A stretch of 64,000 nucleotides of DNA from Halomonas halophila (GTDB taxonomy: Bacteria > Pseudomonadota > Gammaproteobacteria > Pseudomonadales > Halomonadaceae), in assembly GCF_030406665.1 (NCBI RefSeq), contig NZ_CP129121.1, positions 1 to 64,000 of the forward strand, read 5' to 3'. Positions 42,316-50,760 of the stretch are shown here, in pieces. Made by a program: the position numbers and the translations under genes. Below the pieces are notes generated by a model. That model was given only the letters and a program-made list of their open reading frames with translations. It searched no databases and was not told the origin of the DNA. How positions within the stretch are numbered: the first letter of the stretch is position 1; each line of letters begins with the position of its first letter.

Positions 42316-43539
42316 ATGAGCGATCTGGGCGGGGGCGAGGCCCCGCGGCACGTGGACATCGCCATCGTCGGCGGAGGACTGGTGGGCGCCAGCCTGGGCT
42401 GCGCCCTGGCACCGCTGATCGAGCGGCTGGGGCTGACGGTGGCGGTGATCGAGGCCGCGCCCATGACGGCGAAGCTCGACGCCCCCTGGCAGCCGAGCTT
42501 CGATGCCCGGGCCAGCGCCATCGCCCAGGGCTCGGTGGCACACTTCCGCACCTTGGGGCTGTGGGACGGCCTGGCCGAGCAGGCCTCGCCGATCCGCCGC
42601 ATCCACGTCAGCGAGCAGGGCCGCCTGGGCGCGACCCGGCTGAATGCCGAGGAGCTCGGCGGCGAGGCCCTGGGCCAGGTGATTCCCAATGCCTGGCTGG
42701 GACGCGTGCTGCACCGCCGCCTGGCCGAGCTGCCGCTGGACTGGCACTGCCCGGCCCGGGTCGAGGAGATCCGGCCCGTGGCCGGGGGTCACCGGCTGAC
42801 GCTCTCCGACGGTGCCTGCCTCGAGGCCGGTCTGACGGTGCTGGCCGACGGCGGCCGCTCGGGCCTCAAGGAGCGCCTCGGCATCGAGAGCCGCGAGCGG
42901 CCCTACGATCAGGTCGCGCTGATCGCCGGCGTCGAGGTCGACCGGCCCCACGACGGCTGGGCCTATGAGCGCTTCACCGGCGACGGCCCGATCGCCCTGC
43001 TGCCGCTCAAGGGCCAGGCCATGGAGCTGGTCTGGACCCATGAGGCAGGGCAGGAGACCGACCGCCTGGCGCTCTCCGACGGCGACTTCCTGGCCCAGCT
43101 GCAGCGCGCCTTCGGCGACCGCGCCGGGCGCTTCCGCCGGGTCGGCAAGCGCCACGCCTACCCGCTGTCGCTGGTCACGGCCCGGGAGACCACCCGGCCG
43201 GGACTGGCGGTGATGGGCAACGCGGCACACGCGCTGCATCCGGTGGCCGGTCAGGGCTTCAACCTGGCGCTGCGCGGGGTGATGGACCTGGTGGCCGCCA
43301 TCGAGGCCGGCGCCGCGCGCGGCGAACCCGCCGGCAGCGCCTCCACCCTGGGCGACTTCGAGACCCGCCGCAGTGGCGACCGCCACGACGTGATCCGCTT
43401 CAGCGACGGCCTGATCCGGCTGTTCGGGCTCGACAGCCCCTTGCTCTCCCACGCCCGGGCCGCCGGCCTGGTGGGGCTCAACCTGTTGGGGCCGCTGCGT
43501 CGGACCCTGGCCCGCCGCGCCATGGGGGTGGAGCGATGA
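42316..43539 (+). CDS. ubiH: 2-octaprenyl-6-methoxyphenol hydroxylase (ubiquinone biosynthesis)
   Basis: A FAD-dependent monooxygenase of the UbiH/COQ6 family, acting on the aromatic ring of ubiquinone precursors. The 407 residues have the Rossmann motif VDIAIVGGGLVGASLGCAL, the ADGGRSGLKERLGI block that follows the DG motif, and the second FAD motif GNAAHALHPVAGQGFNLALRG. It overlaps ubiI by 4 bases (ATGA). Orientation after pepP is the classic ygfB-pepP-ubiH-ubiI order. Confidence 0.94.
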   Translation: MSDLGGGEAPRHVDIAIVGGGLVGASLGCALAPLIERLGLTVAVIEAAPMTAKLDAPWQPSFDARASAIAQGSVAHFRTLGLWDGLAEQASPIRRIHVSEQGRLGATRLNAEELGGEALGQVIPNAWLGRVLHRRLAELPLDWHCPARVEEIRPVAGGHRLTLSDGACLEAGLTVLADGGRSGLKERLGIESRERPYDQVALIAGVEVDRPHDGWAYERFTGDGPIALLPLKGQAMELVWTHEAGQETDRLALSDGDFLAQLQRAFGDRAGRFRRVGKRHAYPLSLVTARETTRPGLAVMGNAAHALHPVAGQGFNLALRGVMDLVAAIEAGAARGEPAGSASTLGDFETRRSGDRHDVIRFSDGLIRLFGLDSPLLSHARAAGLVGLNLLGPLRRTLARRAMGVER

Positions 43540-44828
43540 CCGAGGCGCCCGTGAAGGAGGACGACAGCGTGAAGGACGAGGCGAGCGGCATGAACCGAGA
43601 CGCGACGCCGGCCGGCGAGGCGATCATCGTCGGCGGCGGCATGGTCGGCGCGACCCTGGCCTGCCTGCTGGGCGAGGCCGGCGTGGCGGTGACGCTGGTG
43701 GACGCGCGCCCGGCGCCGCTGGACGCCGAGGCCGTGGGCCGCGGCCGCCCGGAGCGGCGGGTCAGTGCCCTGACACCGGTCTCCCAGCGCCTGCTCGAGG
43801 GGCTGGGCGCCTGGGCGTGGATGCAGGGCCGGCGCGTGACGCCCTATCGCGGCATGCGGGTGTGGGACGCCGAGGGCACCGGCGAGGTGGCATTCTCCGC
43901 CGAGGAGGCCGGCCTGCCGGTGCTCGGCCATATCGTCGAGAACGACGTGGTGGTGGCGGCGCTGGAATCGCGGCTGGCCGGCCTGCCGACGGTGACGCGG
44001 CGCTTCGGGGCCAGGGTCACGGGCCTCGAGGACGGGCCGGCGGGGCGTGAGCTGGTACTGGAGGGCGGCGAACGCCTGAGCGCCCCGCTGGTGGTGGCCG
44101 CCGACGGTGCCCGCTCGCCGCTGCGCGAGCTGGCCGGCATCGGCGTGACGGCGCGGGAGACCGGCCATTCGGCGGTGGTGACCACGGTGCGCACCGCCAA
44201 GCCCCATGGCGGCGTGGCGCGCCAGGCCTTCCTGTCCGACGGCCCGCTGGCCTTCCTGCCGCTGACGGTGGAGGGCGACGATCATTACTGCTCGATCGTC
44301 TGGTCGACCACGCCGGAGCACGCCGACCGGCTCTGCGGGCTCTCTCCCGAGGCCCTGGGTCAGGCGCTGACCACGGCCTTCGACGGTAGGCTGGGCGAGG
44401 TCGAGGCGGTCGACGGCGCCCTGGCGGTGCCGCTGACCCAGCGCCACGCCGAGCGCTACGTGCTGCCGGGGCTGGCGCTGGTGGGCGATGCCGCCCACAG
44501 CATTCATCCGCTGGCCGGGCAGGGCGTGAACCTGGGGCTGATGGACGCGGCGGTGCTGGCCGAGGAGCTCCTGACGGCGCGGCGGCGCGGCGTGGGGCCG
44601 GGCAGCGAGGCGTGGCTGTCGCGGTACGCGCGGCGCCGTCGCGGCGACAACGCCGCCATGCTGAAGCTGATGGATGGCTTCCGGCTGCTGTTCGGGGCCC
44701 GCCATCCGGCGCTGACCCTGGTCCGTAACCTGGGCATGTCCGGGGTCGACCGGCTGTCGCCGCTCAAGCGGTTGCTGATGCAGCAGGCGGCGGGGCACCG
44801 GGGGCGGCTGCCTGTCTCTTGTAAATGA
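43536..44828 (+). CDS. ubiI: FAD-dependent ubiquinone C5-hydroxylase, UbiI/VisC-like
   Basis: A paralogue of UbiH. The 430-residue protein has AIIVGGGMVGATLACLLGEAG, RRVSALTPVSQRLLEGLGAW, VVAADGARSPLRELAGI, VGDAAHSIHPLAGQGVNLGLMD and the typical tail LSPLKRLLMQQAAG. UbiI is inferred from operon position next to ubiH; UbiF-type activity cannot be excluded by eye. The N-terminal 30 residues before the FAD motif are hydrophilic and unusual, so a start at MNRDATPAGE (43590) is possible. Confidence 0.9.
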   Translation: MTEAPVKEDDSVKDEASGMNRDATPAGEAIIVGGGMVGATLACLLGEAGVAVTLVDARPAPLDAEAVGRGRPERRVSALTPVSQRLLEGLGAWAWMQGRRVTPYRGMRVWDAEGTGEVAFSAEEAGLPVLGHIVENDVVVAALESRLAGLPTVTRRFGARVTGLEDGPAGRELVLEGGERLSAPLVVAADGARSPLRELAGIGVTARETGHSAVVTTVRTAKPHGGVARQAFLSDGPLAFLPLTVEGDDHYCSIVWSTTPEHADRLCGLSPEALGQALTTAFDGRLGEVEAVDGALAVPLTQRHAERYVLPGLALVGDAAHSIHPLAGQGVNLGLMDAAVLAEELLTARRRGVGPGSEAWLSRYARRRRGDNAAMLKLMDGFRLLFGARHPALTLVRNLGMSGVDRLSPLKRLLMQQAAGHRGRLPVSCK

Positions 44829-45030
44829 GGGCTCTTTATCAGGCGCTGAAGGCTCTCGCCCTCCGCTGAGGGCTCTTGTCGGTAAGGGCCGCGCCCTACG
44901 CTGAGGGCTCCTGTCGACAAGGGGCTCTTTATGAGGCGCCGAAGGCTCTCGCCTAAGAGCTCTTCATGATTCGTGGAGGGCGCTTGTCGGGGCTGAGGGC
45001 TCTACGCCTGTCGCGCAGAGCCCTCGCCGT
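44829..45030. repeat. degenerate repeat tract between ubiI and ctp
   Basis: A 32-base unit starting GGGCTCTTTAT at 44829-44860 recurs at 44922-44953 with two mismatches. The shorter word GCTGAGGGCTC recurs near 44864, 44900 and 44993. The tract ends in a hairpin, GAGGGCTCT (44995-45003) with AGAGCCCTC (45017-45025), which may terminate the two convergent genes. No reading frame here looks like a gene. Confidence 0.75.
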
Positions 45031-45045
45031 CTGCCGGGCACGGGG

Positions 45046-46368
45046 CTAGCCGTCGTCGGACGATTCGACCGTGGCCGCGGCGCCGCGCTCGCCCAGCACG
45101 TTCAGCGCCTTGAGCAGGTTGAGCGCCTCGCCGAGCTGGTAGTCGTCGCGCAGCCGCTCGCTCAGCTCGCTGCGGGCGTCCTTCTCGCCGTTGCCGGCCA
45201 GGTGGCCTTCCAGGTCGGCCTCGCGCACCCGCAGGCCGGTGTTGTCGGCGACCTCGAGGCGGCCGCGCACCACCTGCACGTCGGGTTCGATGCCCAGCGC
45301 CTGGATGGAGCGCCCGCTGGGGGTGAAGTAGCGGGCGGTGGTCAGCTTCAGCGCCTCGTCCTCGCCCAGCGGCATGATCTGCTGTACCGAGCCCTTGCCG
45401 AAGCTCTCGGTGCCCATCACCACGCCGCGGCGCTGGTCCTGCAGGGCGCCGGCGACGATCTCCGCCGCCGAGGCGCTGCCGCCGTTGATCAGGATGACCA
45501 GCGGCACGTCCGGTGCGGCGGTGTCGCGCCGGGCGGAGAAGCGCATGGCGCTGTCCGGCAGCCGGCCCTCGGTGTAGACGACCAGGCCGCTCTCGAGGAA
45601 GGCGTCGGCCACGTCCACCGCGGCCTGCAGCACGCCGCCGGGATTATTGCGCAGGTCGAGCACCAGGCCCTTCAGCGGGCCCTCGTCGCGCAGCGTCTCC
45701 AGGGCGTCGACGACCTGCTCGCCAGTGCGGGTCTGGAACTGGCTGACGCGCAGATAGCCGTAGCCCGGCGCCAGCAGCTCCTGCTTCACGCTCTCGGTAC
45801 GAATAATCTCGCGTTCGATGGCCACCTCGCGCGGGGCGTTCTCGCCTTCGCGCATGATGGTCAGGCGGATCTCGGTGCCGGGATCGCCGCGCATCAGGTC
45901 GACGGCCTCCTGCAGCGATATGCCCTCGGTGGGCGTGTCGTCGATGCGCAGGATGATGTCCTGGGCCTGCAGGCCGGCGCGGGAGGCCGGGGTGTCGTCG
46001 ATGGGGGTGATCACGGTGAGCTGGCCGTCGCGCTTGCCGACCTCGATGCCCACGCCGCCGAACTCGCCCTGGGTGGATTCCTGCAGGCTCCGGTAGGCGT
46101 CGGCGTCCAGATAGGTGGAGTGCGGGTCGAGCTCGCTGAGCATGCCGCGCATGGCGTTGCGCATTAGGGTGGCGTCGTCGACCTCCTCGACGTAGGCCCG
46201 CTTGATGCGCTCGAACACCTCGGCGAAGGCCTGGATCTCGGCCACCGGCAGGTCGTCGCCGGCCGGCTCGACGTCGGAGGCGGCCTGCAGGGGCAGCGGC
46301 AGGGTCAGCAGGGCGACCGGCAGCAGAACCGCCTTCAGGTGCCGCAGCGGGGCGTTCGTCGGGAACAT
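45046..46368 (-). CDS. ctpA: carboxyl-terminal processing protease (S41 family)
   Basis: A periplasmic PDZ-containing serine protease. The order is a signal peptide (KAVLLPVALLTLPLPLQA), a short helical region, a PDZ domain (GGVGIEVGKRDGQLTVITPIDDTPASRAGLQAQDIIL), and the S41 core with YLRVSQF, DLRNNPGG, the nucleophile in INGGSASAAEIVAGAL and the general-base lysine in GTESFGKGSVQ. I chose the ATG at 46368 because GAGAGAG lies just upstream; the ATG at 46407 lies inside a tandem repeat. It is in the envC-gpmI neighbourhood, the conserved Pseudomonas-type order. 440 residues. Confidence 0.94.
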   Translation of the reverse strand: MFPTNAPLRHLKAVLLPVALLTLPLPLQAASDVEPAGDDLPVAEIQAFAEVFERIKRAYVEEVDDATLMRNAMRGMLSELDPHSTYLDADAYRSLQESTQGEFGGVGIEVGKRDGQLTVITPIDDTPASRAGLQAQDIILRIDDTPTEGISLQEAVDLMRGDPGTEIRLTIMREGENAPREVAIEREIIRTESVKQELLAPGYGYLRVSQFQTRTGEQVVDALETLRDEGPLKGLVLDLRNNPGGVLQAAVDVADAFLESGLVVYTEGRLPDSAMRFSARRDTAAPDVPLVILINGGSASAAEIVAGALQDQRRGVVMGTESFGKGSVQQIMPLGEDEALKLTTARYFTPSGRSIQALGIEPDVQVVRGRLEVADNTGLRVREADLEGHLAGNGEKDARSELSERLRDDYQLGEALNLLKALNVLGERGAAATVESSDDG

Positions 46369-46405
46369 GCGCTCTCTCGCGGTGTGTCGCAGATGGGTTT
46401 CCAGC

Positions 46406-46498
46406 ATAGCGTGGCGGCGGACGCGATTGGAATAGCGTGGCAGTGGACGCTAATAAATGGCGTGGTAGCGGACGCTAATGGGATAGCGCGACGCTGAT
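46406..46498. repeat. short tandem repeat upstream of ctpA
   Basis: Three consecutive units of about 25-26 bases, each containing ATRGCGTGG followed by a GCGGACGC-like word, start at 46406, 46432 and 46457. A partial fourth begins at 46483. The array separates ctpA from the dispersed repeat copy and may vary in copy number between strains. Confidence 0.75.
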
Positions 46499-46532
46499 CC
46501 GGAGAAAGCCCGGCAACACGACTCGAGGAGAC

Positions 46533-46662
46533 GCATGAATACCTCCCTGTAGCTCCCGACGCCCTGCTGCGCTCTCGCTTCCTGCTCCGCTTGCAGGGCC
46601 GGTGCTGGCCATCCATGGCCAGCCCGTTCGGAGGAGTCCTCCCCACCCTTGGCGTAGGAGCT
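46533..46662 (-). repeat. modular dispersed repeat, family A, copy 2 (long form)
   Basis: Inverted relative to copy 1. On the minus strand it reads GGAGGACTCCTCCGAACGGG, then GGCCATGGATGGCCAGCACC, then a middle segment, then GGGAGCTACAGGGAGG. It shares the middle segment with the copy at 10.5 kb, though less well towards the second box. Together with the tandem repeat it fills the 345-base gap between ctpA and envC. Confidence 0.83.
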
Positions 46663-46713
46663 CCTCTCGACGTGCCGCCGGGCGGCCATTTCTCGGAAAG
46701 GCGATGCTTGTTG

Positions 46714-47880
46714 CTAGCGTCGGGCGATCCAGCGGTTGGGATCGATGGGCTCGCCATTGCGGCGTACCTCGAAGTAGAGCCCGGCGGATGACTGGCCGCC
46801 GCTGGCGCCCACCGCGCCCAGGGTCTCGCCGGCGCTGACCGCCTCGCCGACGCCGACCGTGAAGCGCTGCAGGTGGGCGTGCAGGGTCATCACGCCGTCG
46901 CCGTGGTCGAGGATCAGCAGGTTGCCGAAGCCGCGCATCCAGTCGGCGAACACCACCCGGCCGGCATGGACCGCCTCGACCGGCGTGCCCTCGCTGGCGC
47001 GGATCACCAGGCCGTTGCGGTGCACGCCGTCGCCGCGGCCGAACGACGAGGTCACGCTGCCCTGCACTGGCCACGGCAGGTCGCCCTGGGTGGCGGCGAT
47101 GTTGGTGGAGGGCGGCGGCTGCTGCATACGCGCCAGGCGTTCCTGGACCTGGCGCAGCACCCGCTCGGCGTGGGCGCGATCCTGGTCGAGCTCGGTCAGC
47201 CGCGCCTGCTCGCTGGCGAAGCGGTCGTCGAGTTTCGCCACCAGGGCTTCGCGCTCGTCGACCCGGCTGGCGAGCTCGGCGCCCTGTTCCTGCAGGGTCT
47301 CTGACAGGCGCGCCAGGCGATCGCCGCGCGCGTCGAGGGCCCGGCGATTGTCGGCCAGCGCCGCGTCGAGCCGCTCGAGCTCGTCGAGCCGCTGCCGGCG
47401 GGCTTCGGCGAGGCGGTTGAGGTAGGCCTGCAGGCGATCCAGTCGGGCCGGATCGTCCTGATTGAGCAGCAGCTTGAGCTGCGGCGTCGGCCCCAGCCGG
47501 TAGAGGGCGTCGAGCTGCTCCTCGATCGCCGTCAGCTGGGCCCGGCGCTCGTCCTCGAGGGCCTGGCGCCGGTCCTCGAGCGCCGCGACCTCGTCACGCA
47601 GGTCGCGCTTCTCGGCCTGGAGCGCGTCCAGTCGGGCATGGGTCTCGGCCAGGGCGGTCTCGACCTCGCGTAGGTCCTCGTTGGCGTCGTCCCGCGCGTC
47701 GCGGGTGGCGGAGAGGTCCTGGGTGGCCGCCTGGATGCGCTCGCCGATGGCATCCAGGCGCTGCTGCGCCTCGCGTTCGTCCACCGCCGCCGCCGGGGTG
47801 GCCAGGGCGGCGCTCAGCGCGGCGGCCATCACGAGGCCCGGCAGCCATCGCCGCCGGGCCGGGCAGCGCCGTCGGCTCAC
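46714..47880 (-). CDS. envC: murein hydrolase activator EnvC (degenerate M23/LytM protein)
   Basis: A periplasmic coiled-coil protein that activates amidases during septal peptidoglycan splitting. The 388 residues comprise a signal peptide (about 1-30), a long coiled coil rich in Arg, Glu, Leu and Ala (about 35-250), and a C-terminal LytM domain. The LytM domain reads HRNGLVI where active enzymes have HxxxD, so the zinc Asp is missing, consistent with an activator rather than a hydrolase. The start is a GTG at 47880 overlapping the gpmI stop as GTGA; an in-frame ATG occurs 26 residues later within the signal peptide. Confidence 0.92.
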   Translation of the reverse strand: MSRRRCPARRRWLPGLVMAAALSAALATPAAAVDEREAQQRLDAIGERIQAATQDLSATRDARDDANEDLREVETALAETHARLDALQAEKRDLRDEVAALEDRRQALEDERRAQLTAIEEQLDALYRLGPTPQLKLLLNQDDPARLDRLQAYLNRLAEARRQRLDELERLDAALADNRRALDARGDRLARLSETLQEQGAELASRVDEREALVAKLDDRFASEQARLTELDQDRAHAERVLRQVQERLARMQQPPPSTNIAATQGDLPWPVQGSVTSSFGRGDGVHRNGLVIRASEGTPVEAVHAGRVVFADWMRGFGNLLILDHGDGVMTLHAHLQRFTVGVGEAVSAGETLGAVGASGGQSSAGLYFEVRRNGEPIDPNRWIARR

Positions 47881-49448
47881 GCCTCGATCAGCACGCGGCC
47901 GGTCATTTCCTCGGGCACCGGCTGGTCCATCAGCGTCAGCAGGGTCGGGGCGAGGTCGCACAGCCGGCCGTCCTGGGCCAGGCTCAGCGGGCGCGGGCCG
48001 ACGTAGATCAGCGGCACGTCGAAGGTGGTGTGAGCGGTCTGGGCGACACCGGTCTCGGGGTGGACCATCTGCTCGGCGTTGCCGTGGTCGGCGGTGATCA
48101 GGCAGGCGCCGCCGACCTTCTCGAGCGCCTCGACCACGCGGCCGACGCAGGCATCGACGGCCTCGACGGCCTTGACCGCGGCGTCGAAGTCGCCGGTGTG
48201 GCCGACCATGTCGCCGTTGGCGTAGTTGCACACGATCAGGTCATGGGCGCCGGACTCGATGGCCTCGACCAGGCGGTCGGTGACCTCCACGGCGCTCATC
48301 TCGGGCTTCTCGTCGTAGGTCTTCACATCCTGAGGCGAGGGCACCAGCACGCGGGTCTCGCCCTCGTACTCGGCCTCGCGGCCGCCGGAGAAGAAGAAGG
48401 TGACGTGAGCGTACTTCTCGGTCTCGGCGATGCGCAGCTGGGTCAGGCCGCGTTTCTCCATCACCTCGCCCAGGGTGTTGTGCAGCTCTTCCGGCGGGAA
48501 GGCGGCCGGGGCCGGGATGTCGGCGGCGTACTGGGTCATGCTCACCAGGCTGCCGCCGGCCAGCTGCGGGCGGGCCTGGCGCTCGAAGCCGGCGAAGTCG
48601 TCCTCGACGAAGGCGCGGGTCAGCTCGCGGGCGCGGTCGGCGCGGAAGTTCATGAAGAAGGCGGCGTCGCCGTCCTCCATGCGCACCGGGGTGTCGCCGG
48701 CGAGAATGGCGGTGGCGGTGACGAATTCGTCGCTCTCGCCGCGGTCGTAGGCCGCGTCCAGGCCGGCCTCGGCGCTCTGGGCGGCGTGCTCGGCGGCGCC
48801 CTCGGTGGCCAGGCGATAGGCCTGTTCGACGCGGTCCCAGCGGTTGTCGCGGTCCATGGCGTAGTAGCGGCCGATCAGCGAGGCCACGTAGCCGTTCTCG
48901 GCGCCGACCAGCTCGGCGAGCCTGGCGTTGACGCGCTCGATGGAGGCGCGAGCGCTCTTGGGCGCGGTGTCGCGGCCGTCGAGGAAGGCGTGGACGTAGA
49001 TGCGCGTGGCGCCGCGCTTGGCGGCCAGCTCGGCCATGGCGAGGATGTGATCCTCGTGGCTGTGCACGCCGCCCGGCGACAGCAGGCCCAGCAGGTGCAC
49101 GGCGCGGCCGGCCTCGGCAGCGGCATCCAGCGGGCCGGTGAGGATGGCGTTGTCGGCCAGCGCGCCGTCCTCGACGGCCTTGGTGATGCGGGTGAAGTCC
49201 TGATAGACGATGCGCCCGGCGCCGAGGTTCATGTGGCCGACTTCCGAGTTGCCCATCTGGCCGTCCGGCAGGCCGACGTAGCGGCCGTCGGTGTGCACCA
49301 GGGCGTGGGCGCGGGTCTCCCACAGCCGGTCCATCACCGGGGTGTCGGCGGCCAGGATGGCGTTGTCGGTGGGGTCCGGGTTGTAGCCGTAGCCATCGAG
49401 GATGATCAGGGCCACCGGGCGGGGCGTCGGGGTCGAAGAGTCGGTCAT
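47877..49448 (-). CDS. gpmI: 2,3-bisphosphoglycerate-independent phosphoglycerate mutase
   Basis: A manganese-dependent glycolytic mutase of 523 residues. Metal-site and catalytic motifs are ALIILDGYGYNPDP, the nucleophile Ser in DGQMGNSEVGHMNLGAG, HVHAFLDGRDT-like YVHAFLDGRDTAPKSA, NFRADRARE and TADHGNAEQMVHPETG. I chose MTDSSTPTPRP at 49448. It is coupled to envC by a 4-base overlap, and with ctpA forms the gpmI-envC-ctpA order seen in other gammaproteobacteria. Confidence 0.96.
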   Translation of the reverse strand: MTDSSTPTPRPVALIILDGYGYNPDPTDNAILAADTPVMDRLWETRAHALVHTDGRYVGLPDGQMGNSEVGHMNLGAGRIVYQDFTRITKAVEDGALADNAILTGPLDAAAEAGRAVHLLGLLSPGGVHSHEDHILAMAELAAKRGATRIYVHAFLDGRDTAPKSARASIERVNARLAELVGAENGYVASLIGRYYAMDRDNRWDRVEQAYRLATEGAAEHAAQSAEAGLDAAYDRGESDEFVTATAILAGDTPVRMEDGDAAFFMNFRADRARELTRAFVEDDFAGFERQARPQLAGGSLVSMTQYAADIPAPAAFPPEELHNTLGEVMEKRGLTQLRIAETEKYAHVTFFFSGGREAEYEGETRVLVPSPQDVKTYDEKPEMSAVEVTDRLVEAIESGAHDLIVCNYANGDMVGHTGDFDAAVKAVEAVDACVGRVVEALEKVGGACLITADHGNAEQMVHPETGVAQTAHTTFDVPLIYVGPRPLSLAQDGRLCDLAPTLLTLMDQPVPEEMTGRVLIEA

Positions 49449-49660
49449 GGGTCGAAGGCCTCGTGGTTGGGGCGGTACCGCCCTGGCCCTGTGGCCTCGG
49501 ACGGGGTCGCGACTTGCCTCTGCTTGCGGCATCATATCGCACGGTCCCGCCGGGCGTCATATCGCACGCCCTCGGCGGCCCCACGGCATCATGTATACTG
49601 GCGCCGCCGGCCCGGCCGGTTTTCGTTCACCGCGTACCCGAAGAAGAGTCTTTCCGAATC
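49449..49660. promoter_or_regulatory. divergent gpmI/rhodanese upstream region
   Basis: The 11-base word CATATCGCACG occurs twice as direct repeats at 49533-49543 and 49558-49568, 25 bases apart. TATACT at 49594-49599 is a plausible -10 for the rhodanese gene, although no good -35 lies 17 bases upstream. The repeats may be binding sites shared by the divergent genes; no regulator is implied by sequence alone. Confidence 0.4.
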
Positions 49661-50083
49661 ATGATCGATCAGCTGTTCGAATTCGTGCAGAACCACCCGC
49701 TACTGGTCGCCGCCTTCGCGCTGGTGCTGGTCGCCTGGATCGCCTACGAGATCCGCAGCGGCGGGGCCAACGGCGTGACCACCAGCGAGGCCACTCAGCT
49801 GGTCAACCGCGAGGACGCCGTGGTGCTCGACGTCCGCGACAAGAACGACTTCAAGGCGGGTCATATCGCCGGCGCCCGCAACATTCCGCAGAGCAGCCTC
49901 GACAGTCGCCTGGGCGAGCTCGAGAAGTACAAGGGCAAGCCGATCATCGTGGCCTGCAAGCATGGCCAGACCGCCGGCGTGGCGATGGCCAAGCTGACCA
50001 AGGCCGGCTTCGAGCGCGTCTACAAGCTCAAGGGTGGGATGACCCAGTGGCAGACCGACGGCCTGCCGCTGGTCAAGAAGTGA
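49661..50083 (+). CDS. membrane-anchored rhodanese-like protein
   Basis: A 140-residue protein (YibN-type) with one N-terminal membrane span (LLVAAFALVLVAWIAYEI) and a rhodanese domain carrying AVVLDVRDKNDFKAGHIAGARNIP and the active-site loop VACKHGQTAG, so the catalytic Cys is present. Such genes often sit just before secB between gpmI and gpsA, as here (gap to secB 42 bases). The physiological sulfur acceptor is unknown. I used ATG 49661; the longer frame upstream lacks homology. Confidence 0.9.
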   Translation: MIDQLFEFVQNHPLLVAAFALVLVAWIAYEIRSGGANGVTTSEATQLVNREDAVVLDVRDKNDFKAGHIAGARNIPQSSLDSRLGELEKYKGKPIIVACKHGQTAGVAMAKLTKAGFERVYKLKGGMTQWQTDGLPLVKK

Positions 50084-50125
50084 TCGCGCCCTCCTAACAT
50101 TCCAACGACCAAAGGATTGCTTTCC

Positions 50126-50647
50126 ATGGCGGAAGACAACAACCCGAACAGCGGCGCCAACGGCGAGGCCGCCGGCCAGCAGGACAAGCCCCAGGTGCAG
50201 TTCGCCCTGCAGCGCATCTACGTCAAGGACATCTCCTTCGAGGCGCCGAACTCTCCGGCGGTGTTCCAGCAGCCGTTCAAGCCGAAGGTCGGCCTGGACC
50301 TGAACACCACCCACCAGAAGGTCGGCGAGGATCTCTACGAGGTGGTGATCAAGGTCACCGCCCAGGTCACCCACAGCGAGGAAGGCACCACCTCCTTCCT
50401 GGCCGAGATCGAGCAGGCCGGCCTGTTCCGCATCGGCGGCATCGAGGGTGCCCAGCTCGACCATACCCTGGGCGCCTTCTGCCCGAACATGCTGTTCCCC
50501 TACGCGCGTGAGTGCATCGACAACCTGGTCAATCGCGGCGGCTTCCCGCCGCTGATGCTCTCGCCGGTCAACTTCGAGGCGATCTACGCCCAGAAGAAGC
50601 AGCGCGAGGCCCAGCAGCAGCAACAAGGCGAGCAGGCCACGCAGTAA
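50126..50647 (+). CDS. secB: protein-export chaperone SecB
   Basis: A tetrameric cytoplasmic chaperone that delivers preproteins to SecA. The 173 residues include FALQRIYVKDISFEAPNSP, DLYEVVIKVTAQVTH, FLAEIEQAGLFRIGGI and the conserved LFPYARECIDNLVNRGGFPPLMLSPVNFEAIY. The C-terminal tail is Gln-rich (REAQQQQQGEQATQ). I chose ATG 50126 over the ORF start at 50117. It is followed by a strong nested stem-loop. gpsA, the common neighbour, is not seen. Confidence 0.97.
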   Translation: MAEDNNPNSGANGEAAGQQDKPQVQFALQRIYVKDISFEAPNSPAVFQQPFKPKVGLDLNTTHQKVGEDLYEVVIKVTAQVTHSEEGTTSFLAEIEQAGLFRIGGIEGAQLDHTLGAFCPNMLFPYARECIDNLVNRGGFPPLMLSPVNFEAIYAQKKQREAQQQQQGEQATQ

Positions 50648-50668
50648 GCGGCCGCCGCCGGCAGCATC

Positions 50669-50723
50669 GCGCCGGGGCAGAGCGGCGCGAGGGCATCCCC
50701 CTCGCGCAGGCCTGCCCCGGCGC
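50669..50723. terminator. large GC-rich stem-loop between secB and rsmE
   Basis: GCGCCGGGGCA (50669-50679) pairs perfectly with TGCCCCGGCGC (50713-50723). An inner GCGCGAGGG pairs with CCCTCGCGC. There is no strong T-run after it, so it could be a terminator, an RNA-stabilising element or both. Confidence 0.6.
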
Positions 50724-50760
50724 TTATCGTTTCGACCGTCCTCAGGAGAGCGTTTCGTCC

